A stretch of DNA of 64,000 nt from Streptomyces goshikiensis. Its GTDB lineage: Bacteria; Actinomycetota; Actinomycetes; Streptomycetales; Streptomycetaceae. Shown here piece by piece: positions 1-7,364 of this stretch (its first letter is position 1; every line of letters starts with the position of its first letter). The stretch covers positions 124,001 to 188,000 of the forward strand of contig NZ_BMVE01000011.1 of the NCBI RefSeq assembly GCF_014650555.1. Reading direction: 5' to 3'. The position numbers and the translations under genes are program-made. The notes beneath the pieces were generated by a model. It saw nothing but the letters and a program-made list of their open reading frames with translations. It was not told the origin of the DNA and did no database searches.

Positions 1-223
1 TGGACGTCCCGCCGCCGCGCGGTACGACCGGGAACCCGGCGTCGGCGCAGATCCGCAGCGCGGCCGCGACGTCCCCGGCGTCGCGCGGGGCGACGACCCC
101 GGCCGGGACGCGCCGGTAGTTCGAGGCGTCCATCGTGGTGAGGGCCCGTGCGGCGGCCCCGAAGTCCACCTCCCCGCGCAGCTGCGACCGCAATGTCCGT
201 TCGAGTTCCCCGGGTGACGTCAC
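1..223 (-). CDS. FAD-binding oxidoreductase, N-terminal fragment
   Basis: The reading frame runs off the left edge, so only about the first 74 residues are seen, from a GTG at 223 preceded by a weak purine stretch. The visible part contains MDASNYRRVP, then VVAPRDAGDV and VVPRGGGTS. These resemble the start of the FAD-linked oxidase domain of the GlcD / D-lactate dehydrogenase class, where the RGGGTS turn contacts the FAD pyrophosphate. A flavoprotein 2-hydroxyacid oxidase or dehydrogenase, sometimes fused to an iron-sulfur domain, is therefore likely. The substrate cannot be read from the fragment. The gene is divergent from serC, with 84 bases between the two start codons. Confidence 0.75.
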   Translation of the reverse strand, partial: MTSPGELERTLRSQLRGEVDFGAAARALTTMDASNYRRVPAGVVAPRDAGDVAAALRICADAGFPVVPRGGGTS

Positions 224-295
224 CCGCCCACCCTGCCACCGGCCGGGCCCGTCTCACCGGGTGGACGCGCCTCCGAGGCGTGGACCGGGACCCGA

Positions 296-301
296 TACGC
301 T
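296..301 (+). promoter_or_regulatory. -10 box of serC (leaderless)
   Basis: TACGCT lies 6 nt before the GTG of serC and no ribosome binding site follows it. Transcription would begin at or beside the start codon. Confidence 0.5.
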
Positions 302-307
302 CCGCTC

Positions 308-1429
308 GTGGCTGAGATCCAGATTCCCGCTGACATCAAGCCCGCCGACGGACGCTTCGGCGCGGGCCCCTCCAAGGTGCGGACCGAGGCGCTGGACGCC
401 CTCGCCGCCACCGGTACCTCCCTGCTCGGAACCTCACACCGCCAGGCCCCGGTCAAGAACCTGGTCGGATCGGTGCGCCAGGGCATCCGGGACCTCTTCT
501 CGCTCCCCGAGGGTTACGAGGTGATCCTGGGCAACGGCGGCTCCACCGCCTTCTGGGACGTCGCGACCGCCGGTCTCATCGAGCGGAAGTCCCAGCACCT
601 CACGTTCGGCGAGTTCTCCTCCAAGTTCGCCAAGGCCGCGAAGCTCGCGCCGTGGCTGGACGAGCCGTCGGTGATCTCCTCGGAGCCGGGCACCCACCCG
701 GACCCGGTCGCCGAGGCGGGCGTGGACGTGTACGCGTACACCCACAACGAGACCTCGACGGGTGTCGCCGCGCCGATCGAGCGCGTCGCGGGCGCCGACG
801 CCGGTTCGCTCGTTCTGGTGGACGCGACCTCGGGCGCCGGCGGCCTGCCGGTGGACATCACCGAGACCGACGTCTACTACTTCGCCCCGCAGAAGTCCTT
901 CGCCTCCGACGGCGGCCTGTGGCTGGCGGCGTTCTCCCCGGCGGCCCTGGAGCGCGCGGCCCGCGTGCACGCCTCCGGCAGCCGGCACGTCCCGGAGTTC
1001 TTCTCGCTGCCGACGGCGATCGACAACTCGCTGAAGAACCAGACGTACAACACCCCGGCGCTGTCCACCCTCTTCCTGCTGAACGAGCAGCTGGAGTGGC
1101 TGAACGGCCAGGGCGGCCTGGAGTTCGCGACCGGACGTACGGCGGCCAGCGCGCGGAACCTGTACGGCTGGGCGGAGGCGTCGAAGTACGCCAGCCCGTT
1201 CGTCGTGGACGCCGACAAGCGCTCCGCCGTCATCGGCACGATCGACTTCTCCGACGACATCGACGCGGCCGCGATCGCCAAGGTGCTGCGCGCCAACGGC
1301 ATCGTGGACACCGAGCCGTACCGCAAGCTCGGCCGCAACCAGCTCCGCATCGCGATGTTCCCGGCGATCGACCCGGCGGACGTGCAGGCGCTGACCGCCT
1401 GCATCGACCACGTCATCGAGAAGCTCTGA
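308..1429 (+). CDS. serC: Phosphoserine aminotransferase SerC
   Basis: PLP enzyme of serine biosynthesis: 3-phosphohydroxypyruvate plus glutamate gives phosphoserine plus 2-oxoglutarate, in the cytoplasm. At 373 residues it fits the actinobacterial SerC branch. VDATSG (Asp172) should contact the PLP ring and the Schiff-base lysine is Lys196 in APQKSFASDGG. The GTG at 308 is taken as start because the protein begins MAEIQIPADIKP, as this family does, and because a TANNNT box stands 6 nt upstream with no Shine-Dalgarno, which suggests a leaderless mRNA. The stop codon lies inside the first unit of a 14-bp triplicated sequence, and a hairpin follows. Confidence 0.97.
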   Translation: MAEIQIPADIKPADGRFGAGPSKVRTEALDALAATGTSLLGTSHRQAPVKNLVGSVRQGIRDLFSLPEGYEVILGNGGSTAFWDVATAGLIERKSQHLTFGEFSSKFAKAAKLAPWLDEPSVISSEPGTHPDPVAEAGVDVYAYTHNETSTGVAAPIERVAGADAGSLVLVDATSGAGGLPVDITETDVYYFAPQKSFASDGGLWLAAFSPAALERAARVHASGSRHVPEFFSLPTAIDNSLKNQTYNTPALSTLFLLNEQLEWLNGQGGLEFATGRTAASARNLYGWAEASKYASPFVVDADKRSAVIGTIDFSDDIDAAAIAKVLRANGIVDTEPYRKLGRNQLRIAMFPAIDPADVQALTACIDHVIEKL

Positions 1430-1459
1430 CCGAGAAGCTCTGATCAAGGAGCTCTGACC
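1418..1459 (+). repeat. Three tandem 14-bp units across the serC stop
   Basis: The unit GAGAAGCTCTGACC at 1418-1431 is followed by GAGAAGCTCTGATC at 1432-1445 and AAGGAGCTCTGACC at 1446-1459. Unit 1 encodes the last residues of SerC and its TGA. The later copies are duplicates lying after the stop. Confidence 0.9.
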
Positions 1460-1472
1460 GCACGGCGCTCCC

Positions 1473-1512
1473 GCGAGGCCCCCGGTGACCACCGCGTCCC
1501 CGGGGGCCTCGC
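1473..1512 (+). terminator. Hairpin terminator after serC
   Basis: A perfect 13-bp stem, GCGAGGCCCCCGG at 1473-1485 with its complement at 1500-1512, encloses a 14-nt loop. No T-run follows, which is usual for this genus. Confidence 0.65.
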
Positions 1513-1633
1513 CGTGTGCGGCGGGGCGCGGCGGGCGCGCGGCCGCGCAGCGGGCACCACCGGCGAAACCCCGTGCGTCCGGCCGCGATACCTTCGGGAC
1601 GTTCAGGGCTCGGCGATTCTTGGAGGCAGCGGC

Positions 1634-4600
1634 GTGAGCGTGCGAGTGACAGCGGCACAAGGCGGCGTGGACCCCTTCGGCACGGCCCGGCTGCGGCGCG
1701 GGGTGCTCGACACGTGGGGCGCGGGCCCGGCCCGGTTCCGCGAGGACGCCAACGCCGAGGAGGACCTGGCGCTCGGCGGCTACCGGGACCGGCTGGTGGT
1801 CGAGCTGGCGCAGAACGCCGCCGACGCGGCCGCCCGGGCCGGGGCGGCGGGGCGGATGCGGCTCACCCTGCACCCCGGTGACGGCGGGCACGCGGTGCTG
1901 GCCGTCGCCAACACCGGTGCCCCGCTGGACGCGACGGGCGTGGAGTCGCTGAGCACCCTGCGCGCCTCCGCCAAGCGGGAGCCCTCGGCTCCGGGCACCG
2001 GGACCGGCTCCGGCGCCACCGTCGGCCGGTTCGGCGTCGGCTTCGCCGCCGTCCTCGCCGTGTCCGACGAACCGGCGGTCCTCGGCCGCCACGGCGGGGT
2101 CCGCTGGTCCCTCGCCGAGGCCCGCGAACTCGCCCGCGACGCCGCGGGCGGCAGCCCCGGCCTCGGCGACGAGCTGCGCCGCCGCGACGGCCACGTCCCG
2201 CTGCTGCGCCTGCCGCTGCCCGCCGAGGGCACCGCGCCCGAGGGGTACGACACGGTCGTGGTCCTCCCGCTGCGCGACGCCGCCGCCGAGGACCTGGCGG
2301 AGCGGCTGCTGGCCGGCATCGACGACGCGCTGCTGCTCACCCTGCCCGGGCTGTGCGAGGTCGTCGTCGACACCCCGGCCGGCGGCACCCGGACGCTGCG
2401 GCGCCGCGAGGAGGGCCCGTACACCGTCATCGAGGACTCCCGCACCGGCACCCACCGCTGGCGCACCGTCCGCCACAGCGGCGCCATCGAGCGCGCCCTG
2501 CTCGCCGACCGCCCGGTCGAGGAGCGGCTGCGCCCCGTCTGGACGGTGTCCTGGGCGGTCCCCGTCGACTCCGACGGCGCGCCCGTCCGCCCGGCCACCG
2601 CGCCCGTGGTGCACGCGCCGACCCCGACCGACGAGCCCCTCGGCATCCCGGCGCTGCTCATCGCGACCCTCCCGCTGGACACCGCCCGCCGCCACCCCGC
2701 GCCGGGCCCGCTCACCGACTTCCTGGTGGAGCGCGCGGCGGACGCCTACGCCGAACTCCTGGGCGTCTGGGAGCCGGTGAGCACCGCGCTCGTGGACCTC
2801 GTACCCGGGCCGCTCGGCAAGGGCGAGCTGGACGGGGCCCTGCGCGCGGCGGTGCTGCAGAGGCTGCCCCGGACGGCGTTCCTCGCGCCGGCGGCGCCCG
2901 CCGCGCCCGCCGCGCCCGGCTTCGACACCGACGCCGGCACCCACGCCGGGCCCGACTCCGCGTCCGACACCGAGCGCGACGGCCGCGCCGCCCTGCGCCC
3001 CTTCGAGGCGGAGGTGGTCGAGGGCGCGGGCGCCGACACCGTACGGGTCCTCGCGGAGGTGCTGCCGACCCTGCTCCCGGCCGGGCTGGAGCGGCGCTCC
3101 GAGCTGCGCGCCCTGGGCGTGGGCCGGCTCCCGCTGGGCGACGCCATCGAGCGGATCGCCGGCATCGAGCGCACCCCGGACTGGTGGCACCGGCTCTACG
3201 ACAGCCTCGCCGGGGTGGACCCGGACCGGCTGTCCGGGCTCCCGGTGCCGCTCGCCGACGGCCGGACCGCGATCGGGCCGCGGCACCTGCTGCTGCCCGG
3301 CGCGGACACCCCGGAGAGCCTGGCCCGGCTGGGGCTGAAGGTGGCCCACCCGGACGCCGCGCACCCGCTGCTGGAGAAGCTGGGCGCGCTCCCGGCGACG
3401 CCCCGCGCGGTCCTGACGACCCCGCAGGTACGGGCGGCCGTCGCGGCCTCGCTGGACGCGGGGGAGATCTGGGACGAGGACGCCCTCGACGCCGACGAGC
3501 TGGCCGAGGTGGTGCTCGCCCTGGTGCGGGGCGCCGGCCTGGCCCCCGGTGACGAGCCCTGGCTGGGCGCGCTGGCCCTCCCCGACGAGGACGGCGAGCT
3601 GACCCCGGCGGGCGAACTCCTGCTGCCGGGTTCCGCGTTGGCCTCGGTGGTGCGGGAGGACGAGATCCCGTACCTGGACGCCGAGCTGGCCGCCCGCTGG
3701 GACGCGGACACGCTCACCGCCGTGGGCGTACTGGCCGCCTTCCAGCTGGTCCGCGCCACCGACGTGGTCCTCGACCCGGACGAACTGGAGCCCCGTGACG
3801 GCGACTTCGCCGAGCCGGACGACGCGGGCCTGCTGGACGCGGTGGACGTGTGGTGCGAGGACCTCCTGGACCAGCTACCTCAGACGCCGGTGCCGCCGGT
3901 GGCCACGGAGCTGATCGCCGTCCGCGACCTCGACCTCGTCGACGACGACTGCTGGCCGCAGGCGCTGGCCATGCTGGCGCAGCCGCCGCTGCGCGACGCG
4001 CTGACCCAGCCCGTACGGATCCTGCTGCCGGACGGCACCACCCGGTCGGTGCGCTCGTACACCGCCTGGTGGCTGCGCGACCACCCGGTGCTCGACGGCC
4101 GCCGCCCGGCCGGGCTGCGCGCGGCGGGCGGGGACCCGCTGCTGGCGGGCCTGTACACCCCGGCGGACGCCACCGGCTTCGAGGACGAGCAGGTCCTGCG
4201 GGCGCTGGGCGTACGCACCTCGGTGGCGGCGCTGCTGGAGGAGCCCGGCGGCGCGGCCGAGCTGCTGGGCCGCCTCGCCGACCCGGACCGCGAGGTGTCC
4301 GACCGGCAACTGCACGCCCTGTACGGGGCGCTGGCCGACCTGGATCCCGAGCAGGTGACCCTCCCGGACGAGCTGCGGGCGGTGGTCGACGGGGAGGTCC
4401 GCGTGGTGGACGCGGCCGACGCGGTCATCGCGGACGCCCCGGACCTGCTGCCGCTGACGGCGGGGCTGGCGCTGCTGCCGGTCGCCCCGGAGCGGGCGGC
4501 GGACCTGGCGGAGCTGCTCCAGGTGCGGCGGCTGTCGGAGACGGTCCCGGCGCAGGTCACGACGCCGGGCGAGGAGCACGACGTACCGGAGGCGGTGCGG

Positions 4601-4840
4601 GTCCTGCTGGGCGCGGCGACGCCGGTGACGTACCTGGAGCACGAGGAGCTGATCGCGGGCGGCGTCGAGCTGGACTGGCGCCGCGCCCCGGACGGCACCC
4701 TGCACGCGGCCACCCTGGAGGGCGTGGCGGCGGGCCTGGCGTGGGCGGCGGGCCAGTGGCCGCGCCGCTTCGAGGTGGCGGCGCTGCTGGAGGACCCCTC
4801 GCGCACGGCGGAACTGGCCCGCGACCGCTGGTTCGACTGA
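1634..4840 (+). CDS. Large sacsin/Hsp90-type (GHKL) ATPase-domain protein
   Basis: About 1068 residues, started at the GTG at 1634 because TGGAGG stands 7 nt before it; an upstream in-frame start at 1514 lacks such a signal. The N-terminus has a Bergerat ATP fold like sacsin and Hsp90: E57-x3-N61 in VVELAQNAADAA (N box), a degenerate VANTGAPLD (G1), and GRFGVGFAAVLAV at about 132-144 (G2). About 900 residues without recognisable motifs follow, rich in Asp, Glu and Leu, with a Pro/Ala linker near residue 420. No signal peptide or membrane segment is visible, so it is cytoplasmic. The fold suggests an ATP-driven chaperone-like role, but no substrate is known to me. It stands alone between serC and a convergent regulator. 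Confidence 0.8.
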   Translation: MSVRVTAAQGGVDPFGTARLRRGVLDTWGAGPARFREDANAEEDLALGGYRDRLVVELAQNAADAAARAGAAGRMRLTLHPGDGGHAVLAVANTGAPLDATGVESLSTLRASAKREPSAPGTGTGSGATVGRFGVGFAAVLAVSDEPAVLGRHGGVRWSLAEARELARDAAGGSPGLGDELRRRDGHVPLLRLPLPAEGTAPEGYDTVVVLPLRDAAAEDLAERLLAGIDDALLLTLPGLCEVVVDTPAGGTRTLRRREEGPYTVIEDSRTGTHRWRTVRHSGAIERALLADRPVEERLRPVWTVSWAVPVDSDGAPVRPATAPVVHAPTPTDEPLGIPALLIATLPLDTARRHPAPGPLTDFLVERAADAYAELLGVWEPVSTALVDLVPGPLGKGELDGALRAAVLQRLPRTAFLAPAAPAAPAAPGFDTDAGTHAGPDSASDTERDGRAALRPFEAEVVEGAGADTVRVLAEVLPTLLPAGLERRSELRALGVGRLPLGDAIERIAGIERTPDWWHRLYDSLAGVDPDRLSGLPVPLADGRTAIGPRHLLLPGADTPESLARLGLKVAHPDAAHPLLEKLGALPATPRAVLTTPQVRAAVAASLDAGEIWDEDALDADELAEVVLALVRGAGLAPGDEPWLGALALPDEDGELTPAGELLLPGSALASVVREDEIPYLDAELAARWDADTLTAVGVLAAFQLVRATDVVLDPDELEPRDGDFAEPDDAGLLDAVDVWCEDLLDQLPQTPVPPVATELIAVRDLDLVDDDCWPQALAMLAQPPLRDALTQPVRILLPDGTTRSVRSYTAWWLRDHPVLDGRRPAGLRAAGGDPLLAGLYTPADATGFEDEQVLRALGVRTSVAALLEEPGGAAELLGRLADPDREVSDRQLHALYGALADLDPEQVTLPDELRAVVDGEVRVVDAADAVIADAPDLLPLTAGLALLPVAPERAADLAELLQVRRLSETVPAQVTTPGEEHDVPEAVRVLLGAATPVTYLEHEELIAGGVELDWRRAPDGTLHAATLEGVAAGLAWAAGQWPRRFEVAALLEDPSRTAELARDRWFD

Positions 4841-4899
4841 CCGGCGCGAGCCCGGGGCGCGTGGCGCGTGGCGCGGCCCGGGTACCCGGCGCGGGCCTC

Positions 4900-4964
4900 G
4901 GGGCGCGGGCTCGGGGCGCGGGCTCGGGGCGCGGGCTCGGGGCGCGGGCTCGGGGCGCGGGCTC
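4900..4964. repeat. Five perfect 13-bp tandem repeats
   Basis: GGGGCGCGGGCTC is repeated five times without a mismatch, with a degraded copy just before (about 4887-4899). The last base of unit 5 is the last base of the TAG stop of the convergent regulator. The tract fills the gap between two converging genes. Confidence 0.95.
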
Positions 4965-5956
4965 TACGGTGCGGGCTGCGGGGTCAGCAGCGCGTCCGCG
5001 ACGGCCGTCCGGGCGTAGAGCACCGAGCGGCCGTTGCGGTGCCCGGTGACCAGGCCGGCGTTGCGCAGTGCCGTGAGGTGCTGGGACACCCCGGCGACGG
5101 ACAGCCCGCAGCTGCGGGCGAGCTGGGTGGTGGAGGCGGGGACGTCGAGCTCGGCGAGCAGCTGCGCGCGGGAGCGGCCGAGCACGGCGGCGACCGCCTC
5201 GGCGGCCGGGCCGGGCGAGCGCGGCTCCCACAGGGCGCCGATGCCCCGGGCCGGGTACGCCAGTTGGGGCGGCTCGGGCGGCACCGAACGGGTCAGTACA
5301 CGGGGCCAGGCGAAGGCGGAGGGCACCAGCAGCAGCCCCGCTCCCGTCTGGTCCCGGGTCAGCCGGCACTGCCTGCGCACCACGTGCAGGATTCCGGCCT
5401 CCCAGCGGACCGATGCGTGGAGCTCGTTCAGTACGTGGGCGGAACCGTGCTCGGCGACCTGCCGGGCGCGGTGGAACACATCGGCCTCCAGCAGCTGGCG
5501 CACCCGCGGCCAGTACGGGGCGAGGGCCAGCTCCCAGTACGTCTCGATCTCCGCGGCCACCTTCTCCAGCGCCGCCTCGGGCTCCTCGTGGAGCAGCCTG
5601 TACCGGGGCGAGGGGCCGGACTTGCGCACGAGCGTGGCGAGGTCGGCGTGGACCTGCTCCGGGGTGCTGCGGCGGATGGCGGCCAGCTCGTCGGCGAGTG
5701 CGGGGAAGGGCCCGGCGGGGGTGGGGTTCAGGAAGTCGGCGAGATAGCCGCCGCCGGGGACGAGGGCGGCCAGCCAGCCCCGGTCCAGGCCGGCGCGCAG
5801 CAGCCGCGGGCGCACCTGCGCGGCCCAACGGCGGTGCAGCGGCGGCTCGGTGGGATCCTTCAGCAGCCGGAAGCTGGTGACGACCTCCCACATCGGGGAG
5901 ACCGCGAACCTGGTCTGCGCCAGATCCGCCGCGGAGAAGCTCAGTTCGGATTCCAT
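4964..5956 (-). CDS. ArsR-type winged-helix regulator with DUF5937-like N-terminus
   Basis: 330 residues. The C-terminal third (about 265-320) is an ArsR-style winged helix-turn-helix: TTQLARSCGLSVAGVSQHL is the recognition region, followed by LRNAGLVTGHRNGRSVLYA as the wing. The N-terminal two thirds resemble the domain called DUF5937 that precedes such helices in actinobacteria, and probably sense a ligand. No metal-binding cysteine pair of classical ArsR is present. The start is the ATG at 5956 behind a G-rich stretch. The gene is divergent from an MFS transporter 78 nt away, the usual arrangement for a local repressor of an exporter. Its stop codon touches a 13-bp tandem repeat. Confidence 0.85.
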   Translation of the reverse strand: MESELSFSAADLAQTRFAVSPMWEVVTSFRLLKDPTEPPLHRRWAAQVRPRLLRAGLDRGWLAALVPGGGYLADFLNPTPAGPFPALADELAAIRRSTPEQVHADLATLVRKSGPSPRYRLLHEEPEAALEKVAAEIETYWELALAPYWPRVRQLLEADVFHRARQVAEHGSAHVLNELHASVRWEAGILHVVRRQCRLTRDQTGAGLLLVPSAFAWPRVLTRSVPPEPPQLAYPARGIGALWEPRSPGPAAEAVAAVLGRSRAQLLAELDVPASTTQLARSCGLSVAGVSQHLTALRNAGLVTGHRNGRSVLYARTAVADALLTPQPAP

Positions 5957-6034
5957 GCCGCCCCCGGTGACTCGTTGGATTCGGTCTGAGCTTAATCAAT
6001 TGGGGGCCGGGGCAGTGGGCCGCAGGCTCCTGCC

Positions 6035-7276
6035 ATGCCCTCCACCTTCCGCGGACTACCGCCCACCGTCTGGACGCTCTTCGCCGGCACGATCGTCAAC
6101 CGCCTCGGCCACCTGGTCACCCCGTTCCTGGTGTTCCTGCTGGCCGACCGGGGCGTCACCGGCCCCGAGACCTCGTACGTCCTCGGTGCGCTCGGGGCCG
6201 GCAACCTGCTCGGCCCGGCGCTCGGCGGGGTGCTCGCCGACCGGATCGGCCGCCGCCCGACCATGCTGATCGGGCTCCTCGGCGCGGCGGCCGCCCAGGG
6301 CGCGCTGTTCCTCGCCCCCGGACTGTGGACGATGGCGGCGGCCGCGCTGCTGCTCAGCGTCGCGTCGGCGACGGTCGGCCCCGCCGCGTACGCGCTGATG
6401 GCCGACTCGGTGGACCCGGAGCGGCGGCGGAGCGCGTACGCCCTGTTCGGCTGGGGCGTCAACATCGGCACCGCCGTGGCGGGCGTGCTCGGCGGCTTCC
6501 TCGCGGCGCACGGCTACTGGCTGCTCTTCGCCGTCGACGCGGGAACCCTGCTGGTCTACGCGACGGTCGTGGCGACCCGGCTGCGCGAGCCGGCCCGCGT
6601 CCCCGCCCCCATCCCCACAGCCTCCCCCGCCGCCGCCGGCGCCCCCGCAGCCGCAGCCCCGGGCGCGGAGTACACCGGCATCGGCTACGGGGTCGTCTTC
6701 CGCGACCGGCTGATGCTCGCCCTGCTCCCGCTGTTCGGCATCCAGCTGTTCGTGTACTCGCTGACCGAGGTCGCGCTGCCGCTGGCGGTGCGCGACAGCG
6801 GCCTCTCCCCCGCCGTGTACGGGGCGATGGCGGCGGTCAACGCCGTGCTGGTCGTGGCGCTCCAGCCGGTGGTGACGGCCCGCCTCGACCGGCTCCCGCA
6901 GCTCCCGGTGCAGGTGGCAGGCAGCGTGCTGATCGCCGCCGGGGTGGCGCTGACCGGCCTCGCGGACTCCGTCGCCGGGTACGCGGCGTCGGTGGTCGTC
7001 TGGTCCGTCGGCGAGGTGGTGGTCGCCGGGATCGCGGTCTCGGTGGTCGCCGGCCTCGCCCCGGCCGCCGCGCGCGGCCGCTACCAGGGCGCCTTCGGCT
7101 GGACCTGGGGCGTCGCCCGCTTCTGCGCCCTGACCCTGGGCGTCACCCTCTACACCGGGGCCGGTGCGGCGGCCCTGTGGTGGACGGCCCTGGTGGCCGG
7201 CGTCCTCTCGGCGGCCGCCACCCTGGCGCTGCGCACCCGCGTCGCGGCCCGTACGGCCCACGGCCTCGCGGCGTGA
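6035..7276 (+). CDS. MFS transporter, divergent from the ArsR regulator
   Basis: 413 residues with about 12 hydrophobic segments, hence an inner-membrane major facilitator. The loop between segments 2 and 3 has LADRIGRRPTMLIG, the conserved MFS motif. A Pro/Ala-rich stretch at about 190-210 is the central cytoplasmic loop. It is probably a drug or metabolite exporter; the substrate is unknown. CAGGCT lies 6 nt before the ATG, so it may be transcribed without a leader. The AT-rich CTTAATCAATTGG in the divergent promoter region is a candidate operator for the neighbouring ArsR-type protein. A 23-bp perfect hairpin follows the gene. Confidence 0.88.
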   Translation: MPSTFRGLPPTVWTLFAGTIVNRLGHLVTPFLVFLLADRGVTGPETSYVLGALGAGNLLGPALGGVLADRIGRRPTMLIGLLGAAAAQGALFLAPGLWTMAAAALLLSVASATVGPAAYALMADSVDPERRRSAYALFGWGVNIGTAVAGVLGGFLAAHGYWLLFAVDAGTLLVYATVVATRLREPARVPAPIPTASPAAAGAPAAAAPGAEYTGIGYGVVFRDRLMLALLPLFGIQLFVYSLTEVALPLAVRDSGLSPAVYGAMAAVNAVLVVALQPVVTARLDRLPQLPVQVAGSVLIAAGVALTGLADSVAGYAASVVVWSVGEVVVAGIAVSVVAGLAPAAARGRYQGAFGWTWGVARFCALTLGVTLYTGAGAAALWWTALVAGVLSAAATLALRTRVAARTAHGLAA

Positions 7277-7289
7277 CGCCCTGAGCACC

Positions 7290-7363
7290 CGGGCGCACCC
7301 GGGAGGAGACGGTCCGGACCGCGCGGGGGCACGGCCCGGCCCGTCTCCTCCCGGGTGCGCCCG
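7290..7363. terminator. Bidirectional terminator, 23-bp perfect stem
   Basis: The arms at 7290-7312 and 7341-7363 are exact complements (left arm begins CGGGCGCACCCGGG) around a 28-nt loop. The hairpin sits between the convergent MFS and P-type ATPase genes, one base from the ATPase stop, and can serve both. Confidence 0.85.
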
Positions 7364-7364
7364 C

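Noticed and set aside
434..3364. 976-codon open frame on the minus strand across serC and the sacsin-like gene
   Set aside because: Arg/Gly/Ala-rich low-complexity translation typical of an antisense shadow in GC-rich DNA; no start signal, no family; overlaps two well-supported genes.
4887..4964. CRISPR-like array
   Set aside because: The 13-bp units are directly adjacent without spacers and no cas genes exist in the window.
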